DNA of 64,000 bases from CAVSIS01 sp963814875 (lineage in GTDB: Bacteria; Acidobacteriota; Thermoanaerobaculia; Thermoanaerobaculales; Sulfomarinibacteraceae). A model generated the notes under the pieces. It saw only the letters and a list, made by a program, of their open reading frames with translations. It made no database searches and was not told where the DNA came from. Each line of letters begins with the position of its first letter. The stretch's first letter is position 1. The stretch is taken from the NCBI GenBank assembly GCA_963814875.1, contig CAWFFJ010000026.1, positions 124,001 to 188,000 of the forward strand. The letters run 5' to 3'. The translations under genes and the position numbers were made by a program. This document shows positions 51,401-59,485 of this stretch, one piece after another.

Positions 51401-52417
51401 GCGCCGGATGGACCTACAGCGGAATCGCTGCACCTCGAGCGGGACGGGGTCGTCCTGAGGCCGTACGAGCCCGGCGACGAGGACGGGATCAACGCCGTCT
51501 TCAACCGCGTCTTCAGCCTTCGACGCTCGCTCGACGAGTGGCGGTGGAAGTTCCGGGCCGCGCCCAAGGCGATCGCAGTCGCGACGTCCCAGGGCGAGGT
51601 CGTCGCCCATGCGGCCGGGCTCCCGGCGCGGCTGCAGGTCGGTGGGCGGGTGGCGCGGACCCTCCAGGTGGTCGATACCTTCTCTCTTGCCGGCCACCGG
51701 CGCCGGCCCGAGTGGCGCGACCTCTGGGTGAACGTCATGGCCTTGCTCGCGGACGGCATTGGGCGCTCACAGGGCGTGGACCTGATGGTCGGTTTTCCAG
51801 GCGTGAGGGCGCGCCGCCAGGCCGTCGCGCGCTGCGGCTACGATGCAGTTCCTCCGCAGGAGGTCACCGTGCTGAGCCGGTCCGGTGCCGCGACGCGTCT
51901 GCTCTCGGGCCGGCTCGCCTTCCGCGCCGAGCTTGCGGCCGACCGCGAGCCCCGACTGGACGCCCTCTGGTCTGCCGCGGCGCCCCGCTACCCGGTCGCC
52001 TTCGTGCACGACGCCGAGCACGCCGAGCGGCGCCTCTCCGGCCGGCCGGGCGTGGATTACCACCGCTTCCTGATCCGGCCGCGCCTGTCGCGGCGTCCGG
52101 CGGCATTCGTGGCCTTTCGGATCGCGCCGGAGGCCGTGTACTGGGTCGACCTGGTCTGGGACGGACGCTCGGCCGGAGCGATCGAGCTCGCGGCCCACCT
52201 GTCCGCGATGCTCGCCGCGAAGGCGGGCGCGCCGTCTGAGGAGATGTGGCTCACCGGCGACCCCGAGGCGCAGGCGGTGCTCGCCCGGCGCGGCTTCGCC
52301 GCGGCGACGGAGCCGCGCGGGATCGCCATGATCCTGCGCGCCCTGGATCCCGACCTCGACCTCGCCGCCCTCGACGGTCGCTTCCACCTCACCATGGCCG
52401 ACGCCGACCTCCTGTAG
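51398..52417 (+). CDS. GNAT-family acyltransferase with Eis-like length
   Basis: About 339 residues. VVLRPYEPGDEDGINAVFNRVF at the start is the first strand and helix of a GNAT domain; TLQVVDTFSLAGHRRRPEWRDLWVNVMALLADG is the acetyl-CoA binding part, with the usual Q/RxxGxG/A weakly kept as GHRRRPEW. A second half (VDLVWDGRSAGAIELAAHLSAMLAAKAG) looks like a degenerate second GNAT fold. Substrate unknown. It is convergent with sfsA. Confidence 0.75.
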   Translation: MAPDGPTAESLHLERDGVVLRPYEPGDEDGINAVFNRVFSLRRSLDEWRWKFRAAPKAIAVATSQGEVVAHAAGLPARLQVGGRVARTLQVVDTFSLAGHRRRPEWRDLWVNVMALLADGIGRSQGVDLMVGFPGVRARRQAVARCGYDAVPPQEVTVLSRSGAATRLLSGRLAFRAELAADREPRLDALWSAAAPRYPVAFVHDAEHAERRLSGRPGVDYHRFLIRPRLSRRPAAFVAFRIAPEAVYWVDLVWDGRSAGAIELAAHLSAMLAAKAGAPSEEMWLTGDPEAQAVLARRGFAAATEPRGIAMILRALDPDLDLAALDGRFHLTMADADLL

Positions 52418-52498
52418 GGAGACGGCGGGGCGCCGGCCCACGCAGGTCGTCAATGGTGGCGGTGCAGTCGGGGGCCATCGCCTCCGTCCTCTCCCTCC

Positions 52499-52515
52499 GA
52501 TGGGCTTCGCCCATC
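52499..52515. terminator. Small hairpin between convergent genes
   Basis: GATGGGC-TTC-GCCCATC, a seven-base-pair stem in the 135-base gap between the GNAT and sfsA stops. T tail weak on both strands. Confidence 0.3.
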
Positions 52516-52552
52516 CTGTTGGACGGGCTGTCGAGAGGGGCAGAGGGAAGCT

Positions 52553-53347
52553 TCAGTGAGGGTGGTGGGCGGGCGTGGCGGCCTCGTCATGCCGCCAGGG
52601 AAGGAGGCCGCTGAGGGACCATGTCGCGGTCCACGGGCCGTCGGGGGTCGGCTGGGCCTGGAGCACTGCCTGTAGCGGCAACACCTCGACGCCCCCGGCG
52701 GCTCCGCGGTCGAGCTCGGCGGCGTAGGCGGGATCGATGGTGTGCGCGGCGTCGAACGCGGTGCCGTCGCCGCGGTGGACGAAGAACACGATCGCGGCGC
52801 GGTGTCCCAGCCGCACCATCGCACGCAGCTCCCTCAGGTGCTTGGCGCCGCGTGCGGTGACCGCGTCCGGGAAGCAGATGACGGGCCCCGAGGACGTGTC
52901 GACCCTGAGCGTCGTGTTCTTGACCTCGACGTAGACCGCGCGACCGTCGGCATCCTCGGCGAGGACGTCGATGCGGCTCCTCTCCTCGCCGTAGCGGACC
53001 TCCGTGCGGACGTTCGAGAGGCCGGGCAGCCCCGGCAGCGCGTCCCGCCGCGCCGCCTCCGCCACCACACGGTTTGGGACGCCGGTCTCGACGCCCACCC
53101 AGGTGCCGTCCCGGCGGCACGCGACCCAGGTGAAGCGGAGCTTCCGGCGCGGGCTGTCGTTGGGCTCGAGCAGCACGAGGTCGCCGGGGGCCCAGCAGGT
53201 GGCCATGGCGCCGGTGTTGGTGCAGTGGGCGGTGACGACCCGGCCGCCGTCGAGCTCCACGTCGCACAGGAAGCGCTGGTAGCGACGCAGGATCTGCCCC
53301 GGCACGAGCCCCGTCTTGGTCAACAGGATCGGTGGTGCCTCCGTCAT
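52553..53347 (-). CDS. sfsA: DNA-binding protein SfsA (sugar fermentation stimulation family)
   Basis: About 264 residues from MTEAPPILLTKTG. RRYQRFLCDVELDGGRVVTAHCTNTGAM is the N-terminal OB-like part; AEDADGRAVYVEVKNTTL and ICFPDAVTARGAKHLRELRAMV form the nuclease-like core with the conserved VEVKN and FPDA-T-RG-KH motifs. SfsA binds DNA in E. coli and has a PD-(D/E)XK-like fold; the in vivo role is unclear. A His/Pro tail ends the protein (HHPH). Confidence 0.9.
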   Translation of the reverse strand: MTEAPPILLTKTGLVPGQILRRYQRFLCDVELDGGRVVTAHCTNTGAMATCWAPGDLVLLEPNDSPRRKLRFTWVACRRDGTWVGVETGVPNRVVAEAARRDALPGLPGLSNVRTEVRYGEERSRIDVLAEDADGRAVYVEVKNTTLRVDTSSGPVICFPDAVTARGAKHLRELRAMVRLGHRAAIVFFVHRGDGTAFDAAHTIDPAYAAELDRGAAGGVEVLPLQAVLQAQPTPDGPWTATWSLSGLLPWRHDEAATPAHHPH

Positions 53348-53416
53348 GCGCTGAGTGCGCCCTTTCTCGTGCGTCCCCGAGGGAGAGTTCGGGTGCGAGT
53401 GTGGCACACTCCCGAC

Positions 53417-53848
53417 GTGGGCGCTCCCAGGACCTTTGGCTACCCCAAGCGAACTGTCACCAACGTATTGGCTGGCTGCCTTACCGTCGGTCCGGCTCTC
53501 GCCGCGTTGCTGCTTGGGCGGCCAGATCTAGCTGGAACTTTCGGGTTTCCCCTCTTCGTGCTTGTGTCACTCGGCCTCGCGACAAAGGTGCATGCCGAGC
53601 GAAGGGAGCCCGTCTCATTCTCCATCGACGGCGCTACGCTGTAGGCTGTCTGGCCGACCGAGACCCGAGCCTCCGACATCGACTCCCTTGAGGTCGAACG
53701 AAGCTACTCGCCGTCGCCGTTCTTCCCTCCCGCCGTGCGAGTGGTCGCAGGCGACGTGAGCTTCGTCGTGTTCAAGGACCTCGAGAGGTTCGAGGAGCTC
53801 ATGAGTACCCTCGAGTCCGGGCGCGTGAGGGGTGGCCCATGCATGTGA
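53417..53848 (+). pseudogene. Interrupted membrane/PH-like protein, paralog of the gene at 55772
   Basis: Reading from GTG 53417: GAPRTFGYPKRTVTNVL, two hydrophobic segments (GCLTVGPALAALLLG and GFPLFVLVSLGLA), then VSFSIDGATL, an in-frame TAG at 53642-53644, and without a frame change AVWPTETRASDIDSLEVERS, then VVAGDVSFVVFKDLERFEELMSTLESG to a TGA at 53846. Two membrane helices, then a PH-like beta domain ending in a helix, is also the order at 55772 (DAGEERFVIFTNMKGFDAFMEAIRER). The stop is a real nonsense mutation or a sequencing error. The true start is uncertain. Confidence 0.6.
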
Positions 53849-53902
53849 AAGCGGCGGTGGACCAAGAGGGGCCGCGGGTCGACGCGTACGAGGGGTGCCT
53901 TA

Positions 53903-54955
53903 GTGCCAGGCCCGAGATAACTGTGATAACTTTGCGCCATGCCGAGGCAGCCGCGCGTCTTTGTCGAGGGCGGGCTCTACCACGTCTACAACCGCGCCAG
54001 CCATGGCGACGACGTCTTCGCCGAGCCCACGGTCGGCCTCAAGTTCGCCGACCTGCTCGAGCGCGAGATCCGGGCGGACGGGCACCTGGTCTACGCGTGG
54101 TGCGTGATGACGAACCACTACCATGTCGTCCTGCGCAGCTCGCCGGTCCCGCTCTCCCGGACCTTCGGCCAGGTACAGTCGGCCTTCGGCAGATGGCGCA
54201 ACTGGTCGCTGCAGGCACGCGGGCCGACCTGGCAGAGCCGCTACCAGGCGAAGTTCGTCGAGGACGAGGCGTATCTCAGGCAGCTCATCGCCTATGTTCA
54301 CCTCAATCCCGTCGAGGCGGGAGCTGTGACGGATCCGGCGGACTACGAGCTCAGCGGGCACCGGGAGGTGCTCGGCCGAGCGACGAAGACCCTCATCGGT
54401 CGCGATCTGGTGCTCGCCATCTATGGGTCCACGGAACGTGATGCGATCCGCACCTACCTCGCGTCCATTTCGGCTTTGAAGGCGGGAGGCGATCGATGGC
54501 TGGGTCAACGCCCCGGTCTCCTGCCGTGGTGGGGACGGCAGGTGGACAGGCCCGTTGAACCGCCGCCGTTGGTTGCGTGGGTCGATGGGTCGGGGAGGCC
54601 GAACCGAGTGTCGCGGCCTCGGCTGACCGCAGCGGAGTACGTGGCAGCGGCATGTACCGCGTTGGGAGTCGAGGTCGCGGAGGTGACCCGGAGAAGCCGT
54701 CGAAGCGACGTGGCGAATCTGCGGTTCCTGGTGGTCGGCCTGGGCGTTGAGCGCTGGGGGCAGCGTGCCGGCGATCTGGCGGGAGTCTTCAACCGGCGGG
54801 CGGACTTCGTGTCGTGGTGGGCACGGCGTGCCCGTGAGCGACGGCTCGGAGATGCTGTGTGGGCTGCTCGGTACGAGGCTCTGGACGAGTCACTGAGGCG
54901 GCGGTACGAGGATCCGGAGGGATGAGAGTTATCACAGTTATCTCGGGCCTGGCAC
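53903..54955. mobile_element. RAYT unit bounded by perfect 29-base inverted repeats
   Basis: The left repeat, 53903-53931, and the right repeat, 54927-54955, are exact reverse complements. Each begins, from the outside, GTGCCAGGCCCGAG and contains ATAACT-GTG-ATAACT. The transposase ATG lies eight bases inside the left repeat and its stop two bases before the right one, so the whole 1053-base unit is gene plus repeats. REP-associated tyrosine transposases normally act on such palindromic REP-like repeats. No target duplication is expected for this class and none is seen. Confidence 0.85.
53939..54925 (+). CDS. REP-associated tyrosine transposase (Y1_Tnp) with DnaA-C-like tail
   Basis: A 328-residue HUH enzyme. 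FVEGGLYHVYNRASHG starts the domain, the metal pair is H60 and H62 in TNHYHVVL, and the catalytic Tyr is in the helix EDEAYLRQLIAYVHLNPVEAG (Y119, possibly Y112). Residues about 225-300 (LTAAEYVAAACTALGVEVAEVTRRSRR, then DVANLRFLVVGLGVERWG) look like the DnaA C-terminal DNA-binding helix-turn-helix that many long RAYTs carry. The gene appears intact. It cuts and joins single-stranded DNA at REP-type hairpins. Confidence 0.9.
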   Translation: MPRQPRVFVEGGLYHVYNRASHGDDVFAEPTVGLKFADLLEREIRADGHLVYAWCVMTNHYHVVLRSSPVPLSRTFGQVQSAFGRWRNWSLQARGPTWQSRYQAKFVEDEAYLRQLIAYVHLNPVEAGAVTDPADYELSGHREVLGRATKTLIGRDLVLAIYGSTERDAIRTYLASISALKAGGDRWLGQRPGLLPWWGRQVDRPVEPPPLVAWVDGSGRPNRVSRPRLTAAEYVAAACTALGVEVAEVTRRSRRSDVANLRFLVVGLGVERWGQRAGDLAGVFNRRADFVSWWARRARERRLGDAVWAARYEALDESLRRRYEDPEG

Positions 54956-54986
54956 CAAGAACGAGCGAGACCTCAAGCGGCCCGAC

Positions 54987-55748
54987 GTGACCACCGACGA
55001 CCTCGACTACATGCACGCGCGCTATTACAACCCGTGGCTGACCAGGTTCCTGAGCGTGGATCCGGCCGGAGGGAAGCCGGAGGTGCCGCAGAGCTGGAAT
55101 GGGTATAGCTATGCCATGAACAGCCCAGTCGCAAGAGTCGACAGGGATGGAAGGGCTACCGACTGGGCCCTTGGCGTGAATGTGTTCACGGATCCGAACC
55201 TGACGAACATCCCTTGGCAGTCGGCAGCGACTCCCGAAGGACGAGCCATCGAAAACGCTATCATGATCCCGTTCACCGCGATGTTTGCGGCGCCCCTTGT
55301 GCTTCCGTTCATCCCCGAGGCGGCTGCGGGAGACGTGCTCATTGGAGGCGCCATTGGACTTACGACTTCGGCGGGTAACGCGGCTCGCTCGGATGCCCCA
55401 ATCGACACAAAGGTCAACTCGGCGCTCGTGGGCTTCGGGACAGGGTTGTTTACCGGAGGGGTCTTTAGATCCGGCGAGGGCGGGATGCAAGCAATCTCAG
55501 CCCTGGTTTCCAGCAATTTTTCCAATCGCGTTATCAACGGTAGCTGGACCACGGGGGCCCAGAATAGCAAGGAGGCCGGTAAGGGGTTCATTGCTGGCGA
55601 TCTAGCTGGAGCCCTGCCGGGCGGACCGGTCGCCAAGGCACTCTTGGCGGGGGGTTCCAAGTATCTCTTGGATCTCCTCGATGATTGGCTCTCTGGGCCA
55701 CAGGACAAGCTGGCCGACGCCCCAGTTGACGGGCCCCACCAGCACTAG
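54987..55748 (+). CDS. Orphan RHS C-terminal cassette (core end plus variable toxin tip)
   Basis: In-frame coding reaches back to about 54956 (NERDLKRPD), directly at the right repeat of the RAYT unit; GTG 54987 is the first usable start. DDLDYMHARYYNPWLTRFLSVDP and NGYSYAMNSPVARVDRDG are the RHS repeat-associated core that marks the cleavage point in full-length RHS proteins. The tip that follows (about 195 residues, hydrophobic and Gly-rich: MIPFTAMFAAPLVLPFIPEAAAGDVLIGGAIG) is probably the toxin part and might act on membranes. The long RHS N-terminal shell is absent, so it cannot work alone. Confidence 0.75.
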   Translation: MTTDDLDYMHARYYNPWLTRFLSVDPAGGKPEVPQSWNGYSYAMNSPVARVDRDGRATDWALGVNVFTDPNLTNIPWQSAATPEGRAIENAIMIPFTAMFAAPLVLPFIPEAAAGDVLIGGAIGLTTSAGNAARSDAPIDTKVNSALVGFGTGLFTGGVFRSGEGGMQAISALVSSNFSNRVINGSWTTGAQNSKEAGKGFIAGDLAGALPGGPVAKALLAGGSKYLLDLLDDWLSGPQDKLADAPVDGPHQH

Positions 55749-55771
55749 ACGGGGCTATGCGAGGAGAGGTA

Positions 55772-56263
55772 ATGGCTGAGATGGAGCAATCATCCGCCCC
55801 AGCGACCTCGGGCTCCGGCGTCGAAGATGACCTTCGGTTTCGTCGGCCGCGGAGGATGTGGGGGACGATCCCCTTGTCGTTGCTGACTGTGTTGCTGTTC
55901 TGGTTGATCTCCGTTACCCACGGTCTCAGCCACCCGCTGACAGACCCCTTCTTTGTCTTCGTTTCGGGCTTGGCCCTCCTCTATGGCATTGCGACCGCCT
56001 ATCTGGTCGCTCGCGCGCCGCGAGAACTCGTTGTCGAACGACTCACGTTGGTCGGTGTGTTCAGGTCGAGAGTCGGCAGGATGGCCCTCAGTGAGATCGC
56101 AATCAAGCGTGTCCCAGAGCTCCTCTACAAGGGTGTCGTGGTCCTTGACGCTGGCGAAGAGCGTTTCGTGATCTTCACCAACATGAAGGGCTTCGATGCC
56201 TTCATGGAGGCGATTCGGGAGAGGTCTGCGGAACCCGACCGACAGGAAGGTGAGCACGAGTAG
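55772..56263 (+). CDS. Membrane protein with PH-like domain, candidate RHS immunity protein
   Basis: About 163 residues from the ATG at 55772 behind AGGAGAGG, 23 bases after the RHS cassette. Two membrane helices (WGTIPLSLLTVLLFWLISV and FFVFVSGLALLYGIATAYLVA), then a beta domain with the pattern of bacterial PH domains (ELVVERLTLVGVFRSRVGRMALSEIAIKRV ... GEERFVIFTNMKGFDAFMEAIRER). The position right after a toxin tip is where RHS immunity genes lie. A broken paralog is found 2 kb upstream. The immunity role is inference. Confidence 0.65.
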   Translation: MAEMEQSSAPATSGSGVEDDLRFRRPRRMWGTIPLSLLTVLLFWLISVTHGLSHPLTDPFFVFVSGLALLYGIATAYLVARAPRELVVERLTLVGVFRSRVGRMALSEIAIKRVPELLYKGVVVLDAGEERFVIFTNMKGFDAFMEAIRERSAEPDRQEGEHE

Positions 56264-56310
56264 CGGGCAGAACTTCAGGTTCACACCGTGCCGGACGGTC
56301 TCTGTGACCC

Positions 56311-56910
56311 CTACGCCGGCTTCGGGGCGGCGTCCTCGGGGTGGCGGTAGATGAGCCACAGGTTGCGGGTGTAGACCACCCACCCGGCGCTCTGCCCGAG
56401 CACGCCGATGATGTCCTTGCGCCACAGGAAGTAGACCAGCAGCATGCTGGCCCCGGCGAGGCTCATCCACCAGAAGGCGACCGGCACCACTGAGCGGCGT
56501 TCGCGCTCGGAGGCGAGCCACTGGATGAGCATCCGGCCGGTGAAGAGGACCTGGCCGAGCAGCCCGAGCACGACCCAGCCGATCCCGATCGGGCTGGTGA
56601 TGTTGAGCAGCCGATAGAGGAAGCCACGCTCGGCAGCCTCGGCGCTGAGGCGGCGGGCGAACTCGTCCGGAGTGATCCGCTCGGTGCGGCCGTCGAGGTA
56701 GTGGAGGATGTAGCGAGGCGCGCCGTCCGGTGCTGCGGCCGGGGCCAGCTCGACCCGGCGGACGCCCTCCGGAAGCGGCTTGACCTGGATTGTCAGCGGT
56801 TCGACCCCAGGCGGGATCGCGTCCGAGGCGGGGGCCTGGGCTTGAGCGGTCGTCCCAATCAGGAAGACGAGCAGCACGGCGAGGCGCCGCGCCGCCCGCA
56901 GACCCCTCAC
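56311..56910 (-). CDS. Membrane protein with LAB_N domain
   Basis: About 199 residues from a GTG overlapping the GT2 stop (GTGA). A signal-like helix (LAVLLVFLIGTTAQA) precedes a short periplasmic domain, followed by three helices. GWVVLGLLGQVLFTGRMLIQWLASERERRS and PVAFWWMSLAGASMLLVYFLWRKD are the LAB_N (lipid-A-disaccharide synthase N-terminal) signature. The domain also occurs as stand-alone proteins next to GT2 enzymes, as here; a lipid-linked sugar role is likely. Confidence 0.8.
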   Translation of the reverse strand: MRGLRAARRLAVLLVFLIGTTAQAQAPASDAIPPGVEPLTIQVKPLPEGVRRVELAPAAAPDGAPRYILHYLDGRTERITPDEFARRLSAEAAERGFLYRLLNITSPIGIGWVVLGLLGQVLFTGRMLIQWLASERERRSVVPVAFWWMSLAGASMLLVYFLWRKDIIGVLGQSAGWVVYTRNLWLIYRHPEDAAPKPA

Positions 56911-57620
56911 CGCAGCCTCCAGTCGAGGTGGCGGTCCTGCAGCCAGCGCACGCCGAACGCGTCGCGCAGGCCGCGGAAGGCGCGGTCGAGGGTGCCGTAC
57001 TTGCTGGTGCCGGAGAGCCGCGGCGCGTGGCGGACCGGGACCTCGACCACCGTGGAGCCGTGGAGGCGCAGCAGGGTCGGCAGGAACCGGTGCATGCCGT
57101 TGAAGCGCGGCAGATCGACCAGGCACGCCGCGCGAAAGACCTTGATCGGGCAGCCGGTGTCGGTGATGTGCTCGCGGGTGAGCCGGTTGCGGACCCCGTT
57201 GGCGAAGCGCGAGCTGAATCGCTTCCATCCGGTGTCCTGGCGCTCGACGCGGATCCCGACCACGGCGTCGACGCCGTCGCGCTCGAGCACCTCGATGAGC
57301 TTGGGCAGGTCCTCGGGGTAGGTCTGGAGGTCGGCGTCGAGGATCGCCACCAGAGCGCCGCGGGCGTGACGGAAGCCGGCGTCGAGCCCGGCGGACTGGC
57401 CGCGGTTGGCGACGAAGTGGAGCACGCGAAGGCGCGGGTCGGCGGCGGCGAGGGCGTCGAGCCTCTCCGACGAGCCGTCGGTGGAGCCGTCGTCGATCAG
57501 CACCAGCTCCCAGTCGAGTCCGGTCGGGTCGAGACCGGCGCGGACCCGCTCGACGAGGGGGTCGAGGTTGCCGATCTCGTTGTAGACCGGGACCACGACA
57601 GACAGGGCCGGGGTCGTCAT
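56907..57620 (-). CDS. Family 2 glycosyltransferase (DPM1/ArnC-like)
   Basis: A 237-residue enzyme. LSVVVPVYNEIGNLDPL, VLIDDGSTDGSSERL, ILDADLQTYPEDLPKL (DXD-type) and DTGCPIKVFRAACL are the DPM1/ArnC order. No membrane tail in this protein; the LAB_N partner that overlaps it may supply the membrane part. The product would be a polyprenyl-phosphate sugar. HAPRLSGTSKYGTLDRAFRGL near the end is conserved in the family. Confidence 0.88.
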   Translation of the reverse strand: MTTPALSVVVPVYNEIGNLDPLVERVRAGLDPTGLDWELVLIDDGSTDGSSERLDALAAADPRLRVLHFVANRGQSAGLDAGFRHARGALVAILDADLQTYPEDLPKLIEVLERDGVDAVVGIRVERQDTGWKRFSSRFANGVRNRLTREHITDTGCPIKVFRAACLVDLPRFNGMHRFLPTLLRLHGSTVVEVPVRHAPRLSGTSKYGTLDRAFRGLRDAFGVRWLQDRHLDWRLR

Positions 57621-57835
57621 CGCGGCGTCAGGTTAGCACGAGGAATCCGGGGGCCGGGCCCTGACGGACCAGGCCCCCGGATTCCTTTGTGCGCTTCGCG
57701 CACGGAGGTGAGAAGGTAAGAAGGTGAGAAGGTGAGCAGGTGGGGAGGGAGGCGAGATGCGGGCCGTCGTACTGGCGGAGCTTGCTTCCGCCCAGATTGC
57801 GGCAGATGGATTCGTTCGCCGCCACGGGGTCCGTC
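57621..57835. repeat. Intergenic stretch with palindromes and a short tandem repeat
   Basis: A perfect 15-base-pair inverted repeat, AGGAATCCGGGGGCC (57641-57655) with its complement at 57672-57686, is followed by GTGCGC-TTC-GCGCAC (57689-57703). Then comes a run of GGTGAGAA-like units (57704-57745), about five imperfect 8-base copies. No coding is seen. The first hairpin may be part of a terminator for glpD, whose stop is at 57836. Confidence 0.65.
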
Positions 57836-59458
57836 TCAGCCTCGGATCCCGGCCAGGGTCCAGGCCTCCTGAGCGGCCTCGAACGCCACGATCTCTCGTT
57901 CCCAGCGGGCGCCGTCCCAGTCCAATGCCTCCATGACGACGGGGCGCAGGGCGGGCAGCACTGCGCGCGCCGCCTCGGGCTGCCACATACCGAGCCGGAC
58001 CCGGCGCAGGAGGAGGTCGTCGAGGTGAAGGACGGCGCCCCAGCGCAGGTGGGCGCGGACCTCGGCGGCGGTGAGCGGGACGCCATCGGTGAGCGGTTCG
58101 AGGTCGCGACGGTCGCGGGCAAGCTCGAGGGCCGGCCAGGCGGTCGCGGCGAGGCGGCGGGCGAAACCGTCGGCGAGCTCGGGAGCGAGCCCCGAGGCTC
58201 GGGCGAGGCGGGCGGCGAGGTCGACCGGCGCCAGCCCGGCGAGCGGCGTGCCGCGGGTCGCGCACGGCGCGGTGAAGCGCGTCCTTTCCTCGCCGAGCAA
58301 CCCGAGTGCGGCGTCGACCGCCTCCTCCGCGGTGCTGCGCCAGGTGGTGAGCTTGCCTCCCGCTACGGAGAGCAGCCCGGCCTCCTCCCAGATGCCCTCC
58401 TCGCGGCTCGCCTCCGAGGGGTCGTCAGCGTGGGTGTCGAGGATCGGCCGCAGGCCGGCGAAGCAGCCGCGCACCTCGTCGCGAGCGATCGGCGGTCCGG
58501 CGAACGCGGCGCTGGCCGCGTGCAGCAGGTAGTCGACCTCGGCCTCGCTCGGCCGCGGGTCGTCGAGCGGCCCGTCGTGGTAGAGGTCGGTGGTTCCGAC
58601 CAGGATGCCCTCGGGGTGCGGGATCAGGAACACCGGCCGACCGTCGTCCGGGGACGGCATGGTGACGGCGGCGCCGAGCGGGAGGCGTTCAGGGGCGAGC
58701 AGGACATGGGCGCCGCGCGACGGCCGCAGGTGGCGGCCGGGCAGCGCGAGGCGCTCGCGAACGGCGTCGGTCCACACCCCGGTGGCATTGATCACCGCCC
58801 CGGCCGTGACGGTCAGGCTGGCGCCGCTCTCGAGGTCCGCGAGGACCAGGCCACGGATGCGATCGTCGGGGTCACGGACGCCCTCGAGCAGCTCGCAGCG
58901 GGTGAGCACCGCGGCGCCGTAGGCGTGGGCGGTGGCGGCCACGGCCAATGTCAGGCGGGCGTCGTCGGCCATGGCGTCGGTGTAGGAGAGGGCTCGGTCG
59001 AGCCCCTCGACGTCGAGGCCCGGCAGCAGCTCGGCGAGGGCATCGGTGTCGAGCTGGGTGTGCTTCTCCGGACGCGCCGTGAGACGGTCGTACATCCACA
59101 GGCCGAGGTCGATCTGCCACCCCGGGGTGTGGTCGCCGTGGTAGGCGGGGTAGACGAAGCGGATCGGATGCACCAGGTGCGGGCTGAGCGAGAGCATGCG
59201 GTCGCGTTCGCGGCACGCGAGGCGGGTGACCCGGAACTGCATCTGCTTGAGGTAGCGCAGCCCACCGTGGATCAGCTTCGAGGAGCGCGACGAGGTCCCG
59301 CCGGCGATGTCGTTCTTGTCGACCAGCAGCACCTCGAGGCCCCGCTGGGAGGCGTCGAGGGTGATCCCGCAGCCGGTGATGCCGGCGCCGATCACAATCA
59401 GGTCGAAGGGCTGCGAGCAGCGGGCGAGGGCTTCGGCGCGCCAGTGGGGTTGGAACAT
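57836..59458 (-). CDS. glpD: Glycerol-3-phosphate dehydrogenase (FAD)
   Basis: A 540-residue flavoprotein oxidising glycerol-3-phosphate to DHAP and feeding quinone. LIVIGAGITGCGITLDASQRG is the FAD dinucleotide fold, GGTSSRSSKLIHGGLRYLKQ the family signature, and GGKLTTWRSTAEEAVDAA the later FAD-contact. It lies 27 bases after the AGPS-like gene on the same strand, so DHAP may be shared with ether-lipid synthesis. Confidence 0.92.
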   Translation of the reverse strand: MFQPHWRAEALARCSQPFDLIVIGAGITGCGITLDASQRGLEVLLVDKNDIAGGTSSRSSKLIHGGLRYLKQMQFRVTRLACRERDRMLSLSPHLVHPIRFVYPAYHGDHTPGWQIDLGLWMYDRLTARPEKHTQLDTDALAELLPGLDVEGLDRALSYTDAMADDARLTLAVAATAHAYGAAVLTRCELLEGVRDPDDRIRGLVLADLESGASLTVTAGAVINATGVWTDAVRERLALPGRHLRPSRGAHVLLAPERLPLGAAVTMPSPDDGRPVFLIPHPEGILVGTTDLYHDGPLDDPRPSEAEVDYLLHAASAAFAGPPIARDEVRGCFAGLRPILDTHADDPSEASREEGIWEEAGLLSVAGGKLTTWRSTAEEAVDAALGLLGEERTRFTAPCATRGTPLAGLAPVDLAARLARASGLAPELADGFARRLAATAWPALELARDRRDLEPLTDGVPLTAAEVRAHLRWGAVLHLDDLLLRRVRLGMWQPEAARAVLPALRPVVMEALDWDGARWEREIVAFEAAQEAWTLAGIRG

Positions 59459-59485
59459 GGTCCGTCTCCGGATGTCGGCGGCCCG

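Noticed and set aside
57704..57745. Tandem GGTGAGAA units as a CRISPR-like array.
   Set aside because: Units are 8 bases and have no spacers. It is a short tandem repeat. No CRISPR array or cas gene is present in the window.
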